Source of the DNA: Mermis nigrescens
Lineage: Eukaryota; Nematoda; Enoplea; Mermithida; Mermithidae
Direction of reading: 5' to 3'
Assembly: GCA_036768485.1 (NCBI GenBank)
Contig: JAVLUZ010000141.1
Span: 6,151,349-6,215,348, forward strand
DNA: 64,000 bases
Made by a program: the position numbers and the translations under genes. A model generated the notes under the pieces. The model saw nothing but the letters and a program-made list of their open reading frames with translations, did no database searches and was not told where the DNA came from. Every line of letters starts with the position of its first letter. Within the stretch, counting starts at the first letter, position 1. Of the stretch, positions 1 to 10,639 are shown piece by piece.

Positions 1-20
1 TACGTGTACTTGAAGATCAT

Positions 21-410
21 GTGTGTGTCTCATATTTTTGCCTTTCCCAGATGTACATACTTTTACTTAAGCTTTTACCCATGAGCCTATTACCATATTC
101 GTTTATCCATTTTGAGCCTCTTTTTGCACATGGGTTAAAAGTGCATGCGAGCACGGTTTTGACGAGCACTGTACAATTTTTCTTTTCTCATTACATTTTA
201 CTAAGCCGTGTGAGATCTTTTAGCCAGCCTCGAGCTAAGCATATAGTCTTCGTCTTTGACAAAATGTCAGGAGTAGGCCTCTCGCTTGAGCTTTCCGTAG
301 CTTGGCTGCAACCAACGTATAGATTTCATGTGCGTAGTAAGTACGCGCATTTTTGCCCCAAGTTTTGTTTTATCATTTGTTTTTGTACGCCCTCTTGGCA
401 TACTAATTGA
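21..410 (+). CDS. Open frame of 129 codons, unrecognised (doubtful)
   Basis: This is an unbroken frame of 129 codons starting at an ATG, rich in Phe, Leu and Ser with no domain I recognise. The first 60 residues are hydrophobic and could pass as membrane segments, but AT-rich DNA read by chance gives the same look. No splice sites, promoter or neighbouring conserved frame support it. It may be part of a decayed gene or pure chance; I lean towards chance. Confidence 0.12.
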   Translation: MCVSYFCLSQMYILLLKLLPMSLLPYSFIHFEPLFAHGLKVHASTVLTSTVQFFFSHYILLSRVRSFSQPRAKHIVFVFDKMSGVGLSLELSVAWLQPTYRFHVRSKYAHFCPKFCFIICFCTPSWHTN

Positions 411-1145
411 TTGTCCTTGGCTGGGTTTTTCGCCCCTTTTAAATACATTGTTTGCTTGTACGTATTAGTGTAAGTCGACAGATGAAAGCATGTATCCTTT
501 ATGCTTTTGTATTTTTTCTATCTTCTTAATTTTCTGTCTAAAAATATTGTGAAAAAATTAATAATTTAATTAAAAACGCTTAGGATTTAACCTTTGTGCT
601 GCTGAATTCTGTCTATTGTGCTACACTACGTTAGGAACCAAAAACATTTTCAAGCTCCGGATTCCGGTTGAAAAACAACTTAAAAATTATTAAAACTACA
701 AAATTATTACTTTATCTTCCCGAGTGGAGCATAGATAAGTACTTATTCTCAGGAGGGGTTAAGTAAGTAAGTTTCATTAGGTGCGTGCTGAGAGGGCCAG
801 GCTACCTTTTTTTGGTCGGGCCACTTACCCCTTTAGTCAAATCAGCGGCTAGGGCCCCAAGCTAGGGCGTAAACCAGGGACGTGCGTATAAGCTTAAGAT
901 TTGGGTTACGTAAGAGGTGACTGTTAGGCACAGCGCTACAGTTACAATACAGGTCATTCACAACGACCGGCCGAGCTAAATCATTTATTTTTCTGCCTGA
1001 AATCTCAATATCCTTCTTCTTGTAACATTTTTATGTTTGTGTGTATTTCTTGACTCTATAGTGTTTGTGAGCATATTTTTTCTAGTTCACAATTAGGGTT
1101 GTGACGAAAAAAGTGTTGTCCTAATATTAATCTTGGTTGTTTGCA
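411..1145. other. AT-rich stretch with no recognisable feature
   Basis: The stretch is AT-rich with a slightly GC-richer island around 780-960. I see no open frame of note, tandem repeat or inverted repeat pair here. Confidence 0.5.
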
Positions 1146-1560
1146 ATGTCAGGCAAAAAAGTAGCCTGAAAAATAGCTAAACCGGGGAAGAAAACACTCC
1201 GATAAGTCGCCTAAAAGGCTAGTTAGCAGATAGACACTTGAATCCTATCTAATGAGTCAGATTCCGATAGTATAGTCTCTCTGCAAACTAATCAGTTCGG
1301 AAACAATGACAACATCACGCTTTTGCAAAATCATGAACGAAACGACGATTGCAATTGCTAACAATTGGCTTCTGACATCAATGTCATCAGATGGCCGATA
1401 ATCGTCAATTCAGATCGACCTGCTGAATGCAATGTTTGCACATTATGCAAGAATTGCAAAATGGTCTCCAAGCGCATTGCCGTTGATCATATGCATGCAT
1501 GACGAGCATACTGCAAACTCTGCAAATGCTGATTTGCAGCATAGCATGCATTTATACGTA
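1146..1560 (+). pseudogene. Decayed coding sequence with Cys-rich motif, family unknown
   Basis: From the ATG at 1146 the frame begins MSGKKVA and continues with a lysine-rich stretch, but it meets stops within the first 30 codons. A Ser/Asp/Asn-rich stretch follows, then at about 1420-1500 a Cys-rich segment that reads CNVCTLCKNCKM and, after a further stop, YCKLCKC. The TGCAAA-CTCTGCAAATGC-type DNA motif recurs at about 2470 and 2605, which suggests one protein with repeated Cys-X2-Cys units now broken by stops. It lies upstream of the polymerase relic and could be from the same mobile element, but that link is inference. I cannot assign a function. Confidence 0.3.
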
Positions 1561-2382
1561 TAACTTTTAATCCGTTGGTTTTTATATAATAAAATAAATT
1601 CAATATGGTCAAAATTCATTCAGCTTGCTCAAAAATTAGACCGTGTTTATGTTATAAAAAGCCTACAATGTGACAGTCGGTCAAAGCTGATTGACCTGCT
1701 CACCATTGAATGACTCATTTCAGTGAAGTGAGGTTTTTGAGCTGAATACAAAAACCACTGGACGAATTTTTATGAAATAAAGTGTTTTAGATAGACAATT
1801 TTATAATAAAACTAGTGTTGCTAAAAATCGTATGACTAGTTTATGTCTACAGTAAGCTTAGCTCAAAAAAGTTCTCTATGACTTTGCTTGGTTACACTAC
1901 AGTATACAGCTTAAGTTATATATTTCGGAAAACAGCAAAATAGTTGGATATTTTTGTGCTCTAAATTTAACCTATTTTTGTTTTTCGTGTTTCTGAATAA
2001 GTCGTCCAGCAATGTCAATTTAATGTTATTTTCAATATGGCTGCCCCATAAGGTAGTGCATTTTACTCGCGCTATTTCGCATATTTTTTACATTCGTTGG
2101 GCGCATTTTAGAATGCACAAAAAAGTTTGTTCGAATGATATACTATTTGTCCGATTTAATAGAGAATTCCAGGTTTAGAATATGGCCGCCAGGAAAGCTG
2201 CCACATACTTTAGCTTTTGACGTTTTCAGCTGTTATTCTGTGAGTTTTTTTACATATTTCGACTTTTTTCAGTGAATAGCTAGAAAATTTATTGTTCTCC
2301 CCAAGGAGTTTTAAATTATTTAATTTTTAAATTATTTGAAATTATTTTTGATTTAAATTCTACGTTTCAAATTATTCTCAGT
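1561..2382. other. AT-rich stretch, no feature seen
   Basis: One 74-codon frame (1954-2178) is present but has no recognisable motif. No repeats were noticed. Confidence 0.4.
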
Positions 2383-2592
2383 TTGGTTCAGGAAAGTTTA
2401 AAACCCTTAAAATTATTCATTGTACTGAAAATGACACTTGAAGCGTCACTAAAAACGCAGACCAGCAGCGATTTTGCTTGCTTTGCAAATGCTGACTTGA
2501 CGCCTGTCCGTCGTTCATCAGTCACTGAGCGTCCTATTCTGCCAATTGACAACGTCTTCATAGCCTTCCCCGATTGTCACTGTAAACACTGA
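2383..2592 (+). pseudogene. Short open frame, probable fragment of the 1146-3480 decayed gene
   Basis: A 69-codon frame without a recognisable domain. Its DNA at about 2465-2495 repeats the TTTGCAAATGCTGA motif seen at about 1525 and, diverged, at about 2605. This suggests that 1146-2700 is a series of related Cys-rich units that have lost a common frame. Function unknown. Confidence 0.2.
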
Positions 2593-2796
2593 GCAGCAAC
2601 ATTTTGCTCACTTTGCAAATGTTGAACTACCTCCATGCGTACAGCTTGACTCGTCTGCCATTGCATAGGCGTCAAGTCAAGTTAACCCTGTCAGTGCCAA
2701 GTTAACCCCACTTAATGCAATGCACATTCCACAGTCAATATTTTTTGTCAAATTTAGGAGCATCAACCCCACCGGATTAGACAGCACCTCAGCATC

Positions 2797-3484
2797 ATGT
2801 TAGCTGAAGAGTTCATTATTCAGACCAAGTTTCTGATTCACCTTCAGGAAGGTCAAGTCGTCAAAAACCCATTTTTTGACATTCTTGCCACTGGCAATGT
2901 AATTATGATGGTTTGTCTGACAGCTCGTCTAATGCAGGTATCCATTACGTAAGCTGACTCTATGAATAGAGGTCACTTTTTGCAGCAGATTCAGATCACG
3001 CTTGCAAATAAAAAAGTTTTTTAAGGTGAAAAAAACAGATATCCATGGATTTTTTCATGAATTTGAGAGATTAGCAGCAGGTTATAAGATCAATGACTGT
3101 TTGTCTCCTGAGCACACATGGGCGTGGGTGATCTGGGGGTTTGCACCCCCCAGAAGTTGAAATACTACACCCCAGAAATCAAAATACTCCCAGAATTCAA
3201 ATTTTAAAATTTTTTATCCTCTTTAGTGATTTTTTGATGGCATGGATAGTGCTCAATGAGAATTGTTAAAAATGGTGTTTTTCTAGCCATACGACCACTT
3301 TTAGGACCATTTTTTGACCTTTGAACTCCCCAACCCAGAATTTTGGTGCTGACCCACCTATGCTCCTGAGTTGTCGCCTTCATTTTTCGACACATATACA
3401 ACTCATCTGTTTTGCTCTCTACCCTCGTATAGTAGTATAGAGGGGGGGTTTGCAAAGGTATTTTGGGGTACCGCTATGCTATAA
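2797..3484 (+). pseudogene. Possible coding remnant interrupted by a MITE
   Basis: A 52-codon frame starts at 2797 (MLAEEFIIQTKFLIHL...). Further on, a second frame is open from about 2978 up to the MITE at 3113 and contains FFHEFERLAAGYKINDCL. When the MITE and one target-site copy are disregarded, that frame stays open to at least 3484. Mixed charged and hydrophobic residues look protein-like, but I recognise no family. The short length and lack of a known homologue make this tentative. It may belong with the Cys-rich debris upstream. Confidence 0.25.
3113..3362 (+). mobile_element. MITE-A copy 1 (hAT-type, 250 bp)
   Basis: A member of the most abundant short element in the window. The ends are CACACATGGGCG and GACCCACCTATG, which form an imperfect inverted repeat. 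It is flanked by a perfect 8-bp target duplication CTCCTGAG at 3105-3112 and 3363-3370. The inside shows the family signature: a G-run and C-run near the left end, CCAGAAATCAAAATAC blocks, then GATAGTGCTC and a GCCAT-ACCA-type core. No coding capacity. An 8-bp duplication and CA...TG ends fit a hAT-type non-autonomous element. Confidence 0.85.
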
Positions 3485-4110
3485 CGTGAAGACAGTCCGC
3501 CTATCTTTTGTGATACCTGAGGGTACCACTTTTTAACCTGCTTGTTGGGCCTGAAACATTATAATAAGCAGATAAAATTAGGTTGCTAAGTGAAGCAATC
3601 GTAATATTGCACGTTGGCTAAGCAGCTTGTGAGCGATTGGCAATGCAATTTTTTGCAGCTGGTAATATGGCGCATTGGCAGCCTGACTAATAACAAGCGC
3701 ATTGGCGAAGCATTTTTTGCAACTGGCCCCTCTCTTTGATGGCCGCACAGCCTGTTTGGAATTTATAATAAGCGCACTTACCAAGAACTTTTTATGATAC
3801 TAATTTATCGGCGCATTTTGTTGACTAGCGAAGCAATTTTTTCACAATAGGATTAAAAGAGTAGTTAGCCCTCTTAGCCTGGCAAAAACGTTATAACATA
3901 GCCCATGTTATAAGATAGGCAAAACTGAAACACATTGTGGACGTGTTCTAAACGCATTGTGACATGTTATTGAATGCATAAAATGAATAAAAAACTAGCT
4001 TAATGTGTTAAACACGACAAAACACGCTTAAACACACTTGATGTGTTGACGTGTCGTGGGAGCAGCCAAAGAGCCCCTGGGAGCCGCCGCCGCCTGCAGT
4101 GATGAGCATT
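3485..4110. other. Sequence with loose internal repeats, no gene
   Basis: Between about 3590 and 3850 the motifs GCGCATTGGC and GAAGCAATTTTTT recur at irregular spacing of about 60 bp, which suggests a degraded tandem array. Between 3950 and 4060 short ACACG/TGTGTTAA motifs recur. I see no gene. Confidence 0.35.
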
Positions 4111-4149
4111 AGTGATCATTCTAGGGGCACACATAACATGTTTTAGTGA

Positions 4150-4410
4150 TAAAAAATTAACAAATCTGAGGCAGGGTTCGCTCTTCCTACCCTGTACACA
4201 CTTGAGTGATAATTCTGAGGCAGGGAGTCCGCTCTTGCAACAGATCAACGCAGTTGTGTGTATCCCCTGTAGGGTCCGCTCTTGCAACACATCAATGTAG
4301 TTGTGTGTATCCCCTGCTACCACTTGAGTGATAATTCTGAGGCAGGGGTTTGCACCTTCAACACATGAACGCAGTTGTTGTGTATCCCCTGTACACAGTT
4401 GTGTAGGCCA
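4150..4410. repeat. Minisatellite, units of about 48 bp and 120 bp
   Basis: The block CTTGAGTGATAATTCTGAGG occurs at about 4201 and 4323, and GTGTATCCCCTG at about 4256, 4304 and 4381, with TCCGCTCTTGCAAC between them. The overlapping reverse-strand frame (4000-4437) is a by-product of the repeat being stop-free. Confidence 0.7.
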
Positions 4411-4738
4411 TTTGCACGCCTGAACAAGTCTGAACATGGTTTGCCTGAAGGCTAAAAGTCTATAAATAAGGATTCTTACAACTAAAATATAGTTCTGACA
4501 AATGTCAAAGTATTACACATAACCAACATTGTCAAATCTCGTGTTACTGGTCTCAGCGGGCTTCTAAGGAGCCTCCATTGGCAGACGCCAGTAATATTTT
4601 GGTGCCGATTCAAACCGATCGCAGCTTCCGAAGCACAAGCTGCACCAATGTACTGTATGTGATAATTTTTTTACATAAAAGCAGGTTAGTAGAGCATGAG
4701 AATTCTTCAATTTAGTATCTAGGTATAAATGTCTTCAT

Positions 4739-5080
4739 GTGCCACTTACTCAATTTGAGGTGAAACATGTAGTACCAAATTGTATGTATTGTGAGCTATC
4801 TTTTCAGTACAAAGAAAGGATTATTTTCGGACACTCACATGAAAAAATGCCTAAAAGTACCGTGCTAATCCTGTCACTGAAACAATTGAAAAAATTGAAA
4901 CTACTGAAATTATCCCTGAGGGACAAAATGATTGCTGAATATTTGTCCACCCACCCTGAAGAAATTAGGGATGAAGTTGGGAGATACTGGCGGCTTATCC
5001 GAACGACTAAAACTGTGAAGGATGTGTTGGATCATGCATATAACTATAGATGGGGAACTGGAAATTACTGGAAATGTTGA
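4739..5080 (+). pseudogene. 113-codon frame upstream of the polymerase relic, unknown
   Basis: An unbroken frame with a hydrophilic, lysine-rich composition and a Cys-X2-Cys at residues 15-18 (CMYC). Residues 46-100 are predicted helical by eye. I do not recognise it. It sits just ahead of, and in the same direction as, the polymerase B debris, so it may be an N-terminal part of that protein or a separate gene of the same element. Confidence 0.3.
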
Positions 5081-5328
5081 GCAATATTTTCAAAATGAAA
5101 TGGAAGCTTTCTGAGTAGATGTAGCCTCAATGTGTTTCCTCAAGAAATTGTGGAACTGGGGCAGTAAATTATTGTATGCATGCCAAAACAATTTTACGCC
5201 ATTAGGAAAACCTGTTATAATAACTAGTGGTAATGATGTAAAAAATGTGGCTGAAAAACTGCACAAAATTGATATTGAAGAGAAATGTACTCGCCCTGAC
5301 ACTAAATGGGGACTGCTGGCAATAACCA

Positions 5329-5637
5329 ATGTTGAGTTTTTTTGTGACACCACAGAAAGATTATATAAGTGGTTGCACAGATGTAGAACTCCCACTAGAA
5401 GTAACAAATCAGCGACATACTTTGCATATGACTCAAGATAACAATTGTAATAAATTTAATGATAATTCATGCTTTTTCTGTTGTTTAGCACAGTGTCTTG
5501 TGGGAAACTTTGAGCCAAACAGCCTTTTTCAACTTTTTGTAAAATCCTGCCAAAAGAAAAATATTCAAGCAAATATTGAGACTTTTATTGGCGTCCCATA
5601 CACAGATTTAGAAATGATCAAAAGTTGTTCCAGGTAG
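5329..5637 (+). pseudogene. Polymerase B relic, N-terminal Cys-rich region
   Basis: Residues 45-60 (DNSCFFCCLAQCLVG) and the following VKSCQKK...YTDLEMI resemble the N-terminal block seen in a family of long animal proteins that carry a DNA_pol_B_2-type polymerase domain. In those a short Cys-rich CFF-CLA motif comes before a glycine/acidic stretch and then a C2H2-like finger. The overlapping frame at 5130-5441 is a neighbouring frame. The frame ends just where the next fragment begins, so a frameshift separates them. Confidence 0.5.
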
Positions 5638-6116
5638 ATATTCAGTGTTTTCACATGGATGAGATAGCTGTCTGTTGGAAGAATGTAGTAAGAAACTATG
5701 AAAAACTATCAAATCTTGACATTTCTTACACCAATTCTAGACAAGCTCACTATAGTTACATTATAAATCTCGATCAGTATGCTAAACGATACATGTGTCT
5801 CATGTGCAGGCGGTCATTTAGAAAAGCAGAAAAATTGAGTGATCATGCAAAACATCATTGTAGGCATGGCAAAACAAAAGATAAGTTTCCTGGGGGAGTA
5901 TATCAGCTGAAGAAAACAATTTTTGAGAAACTGCAAGAATATGAAATACAGGTTGAAAATAAGCAACATTTTTGCAATTTCTTTGCTGTTTACAATTTTG
6001 AAGCTCTTCTTGCGAATAAATGCATAGAAACTTCTGAAAAGTTATTGCTCAACATCAGCCCATTTCCTGTGCAGTGCACACAAGTGTTCCGGGATTTCAG
6101 CCCCAATGTTTTGTAG
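5625..6116 (+). pseudogene. Polymerase B relic, C2H2-like finger and exonuclease motif I
   Basis: This 163-codon frame is the clearest piece. Residues 58-79 form a C2H2-type finger: Cys58-X2-Cys61, then His74 with His78 or Cys79. Residues 88-103 (FPGGVYQLKKTIFEKL) match the conserved PGGVY...TVFE linker of this family. Residues 120-129 (FAVYNFEALL) lie where the family has the first exonuclease motif D-X-E; here the first acidic residue is Asn124, so the proofreading site is damaged. Known families with this order are DNA_pol_B_2 polymerases of Polinton-like or related linear elements. The next fragment is in another frame. Confidence 0.7.
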
Positions 6117-6616
6117 ACAGTAATCCGGATCATTTAGTCAAACGGCTTCTAGAACATCTGGAAAAAATTCAAAAGGCGCAAAGTGTCATTCTTTTATCAA
6201 CATTTCAACATGTTTTTGATGCTCTTGATGCAAACATAAGCTACTAGTGAAGCATATATTAAGAAGCAAAGAATCCGATGTCAGACGAGAAAAAGGATTA
6301 CTCAATAAATTGATTCGGACTAAAACTAAGCTGTATAGATATTGCACTCAACTTACGTGTCTTTGGATTCAATTCGGGAAAATATGATGTAAATTTAATA
6401 AAATGCAATCTATTTCCTGCACTCATTCATACAACTGCAGACTGATCCTGAAAACAATACATAGCCAAAAGCAATTTTACAAAACGGGTCAACACTTTGC
6501 TTTTCCACTAGCATTTTGATGTTTCTAGATGTTAGTACTTATGTTGCACCTGGTTTTGAGGTAAGACGTGTTCATGAGAGCATACAAGGCGACATTAGTA
6601 AAAGCCAAATTTCCCT
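6117..6616 (+). pseudogene. Polymerase B relic, heavily decayed middle
   Basis: Short in-frame stretches separated by several stops lie between two clearly recognisable polymerase fragments. It should correspond to the exonuclease domain between motifs I and III, but I cannot place individual motifs with confidence. Confidence 0.35.
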
Positions 6617-6985
6617 ATGAATATTTGGATTCATTTTGAAAAATTGTCAGATACCCAATTACCGCCTCCTGAAGCGTTCTACAGCTCACGTAAAGATGAA
6701 TGCATCAGCACAGCCGATTATGCACATTGCCAGCAGTACTGGCAACAATATAATATGACTACATTGAAGGACTATCCAATTTTCTATAATATAAGGGATG
6801 TTGTACCATTCTTAGAAGCCTGTAGTAACATGTTGCAGCTGTATTGGGGTAGATTTAAAATTGATATTTTCAGAGAAGCAATGTCCTTACCGGGAACCAC
6901 AGAATGGTACCTTTTCAAAAGCATTCCTGACACTAAATTTTCACTTTTATTCGGAAAATTCAAAAAAATGTCTACTATATGCTAA
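6617..6985 (+). pseudogene. Polymerase B relic, exonuclease motif III region
   Basis: A 122-codon frame. Residues 16-25 (LPPPEAFYSS) and residues 57-68 (YNIRDVVPFLEA) are hallmarks of the family; the Tyr-X3-Asp of the latter is exonuclease motif III and is intact. Residues 69-110 contain LYWGRFKIDIFREAMSLPG, which matches the block after motif III. Shortly after, the coding sequence reads SSMCEGLPIVM in the next frame and is then interrupted by a MITE at 7022. Confidence 0.7.
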
Positions 6986-7021
6986 AAGCAGTATGTGTGA
7001 AGGTCTTCCAATAGTCATGAC

Positions 7022-7282
7022 CATACGTGGGCAGCAAGAAAATTCTGGGGGGTGCAAGATTTTTTTGAAGGTCGAAAAAATGGCCTTAAAAATGGTGGTA
7101 TGGCGATAAAAACACCATTTTTCGACGTTTCTCATCAAGCACTATCCATTGGCATCAAAAAATTGCGAAAAAAACGGAAAAAATTTTCAAAAATTGAATT
7201 CTGGGGGGGTATTTTGATTTCTGGGGGTATTTTGGTTTCTGGGGGTGCATACCCCTCAAACCCCCCTCCACGCCCAGGTGTG
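7022..7282 (-). mobile_element. MITE-A copy 2, inserted in the polymerase relic
   Basis: Reverse-oriented copy, 261 bp, with ends CATACGTGGGCAGC and CGCCCAGGTGTG. It is flanked by GTCATGAC (7014-7021) and ATCATGAC (7283-7290), a 7 of 8 match. It lies between the SMCEGLPIV block and polymerase motif A, so it interrupted the polymerase after or during decay. Confidence 0.85.
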
Positions 7283-7339
7283 ATCATGACTTCGATTAGC
7301 AATTAAAGACCAAACATTTATCAGGAACAACCCATTAAA

Positions 7340-7704
7340 ACCAGTAAAATCAGTGGTGGGCCTTGATTTTAATGCATTATACTTGTGGGCTCAATCTAAA
7401 GACAAGCCTACTAGTTATTACGACCACTGGATAATTTGAGAAAAATAATAAATTTCACAAAATTACCTCTTCTAGGCCTATTTCAGTAGAATACTTAGAA
7501 TGTGAGTGTGAAAAAATAGGTCACCATATTCAGCATTTAGGTAACAATAAGGAAAAAACAATAGGACCAGCCTGCTTACCTGTCGACGGATTTTGCGCTG
7601 ATACACATACAACGTATGAAATTTACGATTGTCATAATCACTGCCATAACTGCTTGGCAGGACAAAGAAACAAGAAAAAGGATCCTGCAGATGCACTTGC
7701 ATGA
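7340..7704 (+). pseudogene. Polymerase B relic, motif A and following domain
   Basis: The frame at 7356-7438 reads VGLDFNALYLWAQS, which is polymerase motif A (Asp codon at 7365-7367, followed by the Leu-Tyr of the D-X2-S-L-Y-P consensus). A frameshift follows. A second open stretch with no ATG, about 7477-7704, contains YLECECEK, then VDGFCADTHTTYEIYDC, which matches the GFC...T-X-YEF block downstream of motif A in this family. The family uses these residues to bind the incoming nucleotide and metal ions. Confidence 0.65.
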
Positions 7705-7754
7705 ATTCAGACAAAGAAGCCTACATATGATCACTTGGCTATATTGTAATCAGT

Positions 7755-8290
7755 TTGTGGGAATGCAAATGGCACTCTGTTAGCAGGGAATATTTGAAAA
7801 CTGTTCACAAATTTTACTTCAAAGTCTGGATAAATGAAGCAGAAATGACCCAAGCAGTCTTAGATGGGTCGGTTTTTAGCTTCGCAAAAGTAGATATTTC
7901 AACTCCTGAAAATTCGAAAACCCTTACTTGCCAATTTACGCCAATAATAAAGCATGCAGAAATAGGTAGGGAGAATATCGGCCCTCTGATGAAAGAGTAT
8001 GCAGAGAAAATGAGCTACTTACAAAACCTCGACATAATCTGATCAGTAGTTATTTCGGAAAAGAAATTCGGCTTTCCACAGAAATGATTAGATTTTTGGT
8101 CCAACATGGCCTTGTACTGCATAAAGTTTATGAAGTTATTCAGTATGATAGATCAAAGCCATTTGAAAAATTTAGGGACACAGTCACCAAGCATAGACAA
8201 GAAGGTGATGAGGACCCTAAAACTGGCCATGATCGCTGATACTTTCAAACTATTGGGCAACACTGGATATGGCAAAACACTAACATAATA
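7755..8290 (+). pseudogene. Polymerase B relic, palm/fingers with motif B; motif C missing
   Basis: The frame at 7755-8042 begins WECKWHSVSREYL and continues through a region with IGPLMKEYAEKM. It ends in a stop and resumes in another frame with SSYFGKEIRLSTEMIRFL and then, after a second shift, IADTFKLLGNTGYGKTLT at about 8232-8288. KLLGNTGYG is motif B (Lys-X3-Asn-X2-Tyr-Gly), intact. The DTD metal-binding motif C expected 100-200 residues further is not visible in any frame, so the gene is truncated or beyond recognition after about 8290. At least four frameshifts, several stops and a MITE make this a pseudogene. Confidence 0.7.
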
Positions 8291-8770
8291 AAGAACAGCA
8301 CATAGCTTATGACTAAAACTCACAAATTGATACATCTGTAATTTTTGCACGATTTAAAAGTTTGGCTATTGAGACAATTTTTGGCTGTCTTGGACATTTG
8401 CATAACACGCAAAACAAATTTTTCCAATAATTCAGTGAATATTATTTCATATCTTAAGTTGTAAACATGCAAACTGTTAATGCCTGCATTAAATTAAGCT
8501 TCGGAACACAAATCAATGTTATCTCTTGAAACACTCAGATATCCGAAATTTACAACGGAGAAAGCGTTAACTTCCTACATTGGATGCAGAGAATCGAATT
8601 TGGCGTTCAACTATTTTTGTAAGCAAGCTGCCGCCAAAATTACTCAAGATTCACTGCTCTATTTCCTGGCATTTGATATGTCCACGTCTGACTGTATATC
8701 GTTTAAAGGCACTACTCCTTCATAATAGCCCTCGAAAATCACGAGGTAATCTTTTTTGCAATTAATAACC
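8291..8770 (+). pseudogene. Possible C-terminal debris of the polymerase relic
   Basis: A 69-codon frame (8516-8725) reads MLSLETLRYPKFTTEK... and has a protein-like composition, but no polymerase motif. It directly follows the motif B fragment in the same direction, hence the tentative link. Confidence 0.2.
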
Positions 8771-10318
8771 GTATTTGATACATTGTATAGGTAAGGGCAT
8801 ATTACTATCTTCGTATCATTCATTGCTTAGAATGAATAATTCCGTTTCAAAATGCTTCTGTGTTGATCACTTTTTTAGAAGTCATTTTTAAAAAATAGTA
8901 TAGAAATGACAGACAAACTTTTAAGTGAATTATCCTCTGGAAGTCCATTTATCTAGTCGGCTCAGCAGAGTTTTAACTTAAAAGAATATATCTAAGTATT
9001 GAAAAATTCAGGTAGGTATTACAAATTATTTCCATTGAATTGTGCATTAAAGAAATGTCATCAGTGGTAGCAATTAATGTGGAAGATGCTTTGAAATACT
9101 GTAAAAGGATCTCTCTGAACTCGATAAAATGCGCTTCATGAGGTATTGAATCAGTATTATGGAGATCAACCAAATCCTGGAAGTCTGGCGTGGCAAAATC
9201 GCCAAAAACTCGAATGAGGTTTTTTTCGATTTTTCGAAAGTCTAAAGCAGGTGTAAAATTTTGACAAAATAAGTCATCTGGCTGCTGAGGATAAGTTATT
9301 TGGTATGTAATCTTTTAAAATTTGAATATAAAAATAGTAGAGACATTGTCAGCAATGGCATTTATCCATTAAGATAGTCTCTAGTGTTTTAATTGATAAT
9401 TCTGTCATTCCACAGCATAGAGCATGAATAGCTTTTAAAGAAATATCCGATAACTTAGATTAAATTGTGCAAAATATTATCAAAAAATAAGTCTGGTGCG
9501 AAGCGCACAACATTTGATACTTTTGAGCAAACTGATGGCTGAAAACGTTTAAACCAGCACCCTTTCACGATTTTTCTGAGAAATTGACAATGCTAGGGTC
9601 TTCTGAAAATTTATAAGGTAGGTGAAAATTTTTCTGGGGTGACACATCTCACATATCGAAACTGTAAGAAGGCTATGCCTTCATTTTTAGGGACATGAAT
9701 TGAAAAACATCCTACAAAATATGAAAAATGCGAATCTACAGAACGGATTTCTCGACTGATCAATAGCGATTATTCATCACAAATCTGAATCCATTTTGAT
9801 TCACGCGTGTATGAAAAACATTGGTCCGCATGTTGTAGAGCAGCCAATACAGAGTTTTACAGGAAATCTCACCTGCTCGAGGACGTAAGTATCTTTAAGT
9901 TTTCACCTGCTCGAGGACGTAAGTATCTATAGGTTTGTGCATCATGAATCCGGTTAATATTAGCTATGTAAAATATGCGGGCATTGCGGGTTGTGTAGCA
10001 ATTATGTATAAGTTGTCTATCTGAACGTTTTCCTCTTCAAATTTTCATATTAATCTAGCCTTTCATATCCTCTACACTTAAATAGTATCAGCTGTTAGCA
10101 TGCGGGTATTACAAATATAGTCCACACATATATGTTAGGAATGTCCGGTACCGATCTGTGTAGGGTTCGAATATAGAAGTGTTTTGGGCCAAAATGACCT
10201 AAAAGAAAGGGTTTGAGGGCTAAAATAGTGATAAAACTGCGTTATTTCAGCAGATTCTGTTTAATTGATGGAGTATTGAAGAAAATTTATAATTTTCATC
10301 AATTTTCGGCCTTCATCT
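8771..10318. other. Sequence without recognised gene; small duplication and hairpin
   Basis: At 9495-9507 GTGCGAAGCGCAC is a perfect 5-bp stem with a 3-base loop. At 9869 and 9903 the 26-base block beginning TCACCTGCTCGAGGACGTAA is duplicated in tandem with a 34-bp period. No coding signal was seen. Confidence 0.4.
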
Positions 10319-10555
10319 ATGATTCAATTTCCAGCTGAAAAATTTTCCATTCCTAATTCTGGCAGGGTAGAATCTCAAAGTCAACCTCCCACGTGCATGT
10401 TTGTAACAAATAAAGCACTGGGAATTCAACAGATGGGCCCCGAAAAATTCTCAAAAAGTGACCTTTCAGAGCTAAATAATGTTGTGAGCACGTCAAAAAC
10501 ATTCTTTTTATACGTTCATGATGATGCTCGTTTTTTATACCATCAAGATATTTAA
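10319..10555 (+). CDS. 78-codon frame, unrecognised
   Basis: Frame of 78 codons with a balanced amino-acid composition (AEKFSIPNSGRVESQSQPP at residues 5-23, then SDLSELNNVVSTSKTFF). It has no domain I recognise and no visible splice context. It could be a diverged exon or chance. Confidence 0.18.
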   Translation: MIQFPAEKFSIPNSGRVESQSQPPTCMFVTNKALGIQQMGPEKFSKSDLSELNNVVSTSKTFFLYVHDDARFLYHQDI

Positions 10556-10639
10556 GAGATCTAGAAGAAGTTTAAACAGATTTAAGTAATCTGGGCAAGA
10601 TACAGTGAAAAATAAATACCTAAATATATGAGTAGTTAT

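Noticed and set aside
4000..4437. 145-codon minus-strand frame
   Set aside because: It lies over a minisatellite, has no motif and overlaps another open frame on the plus strand.
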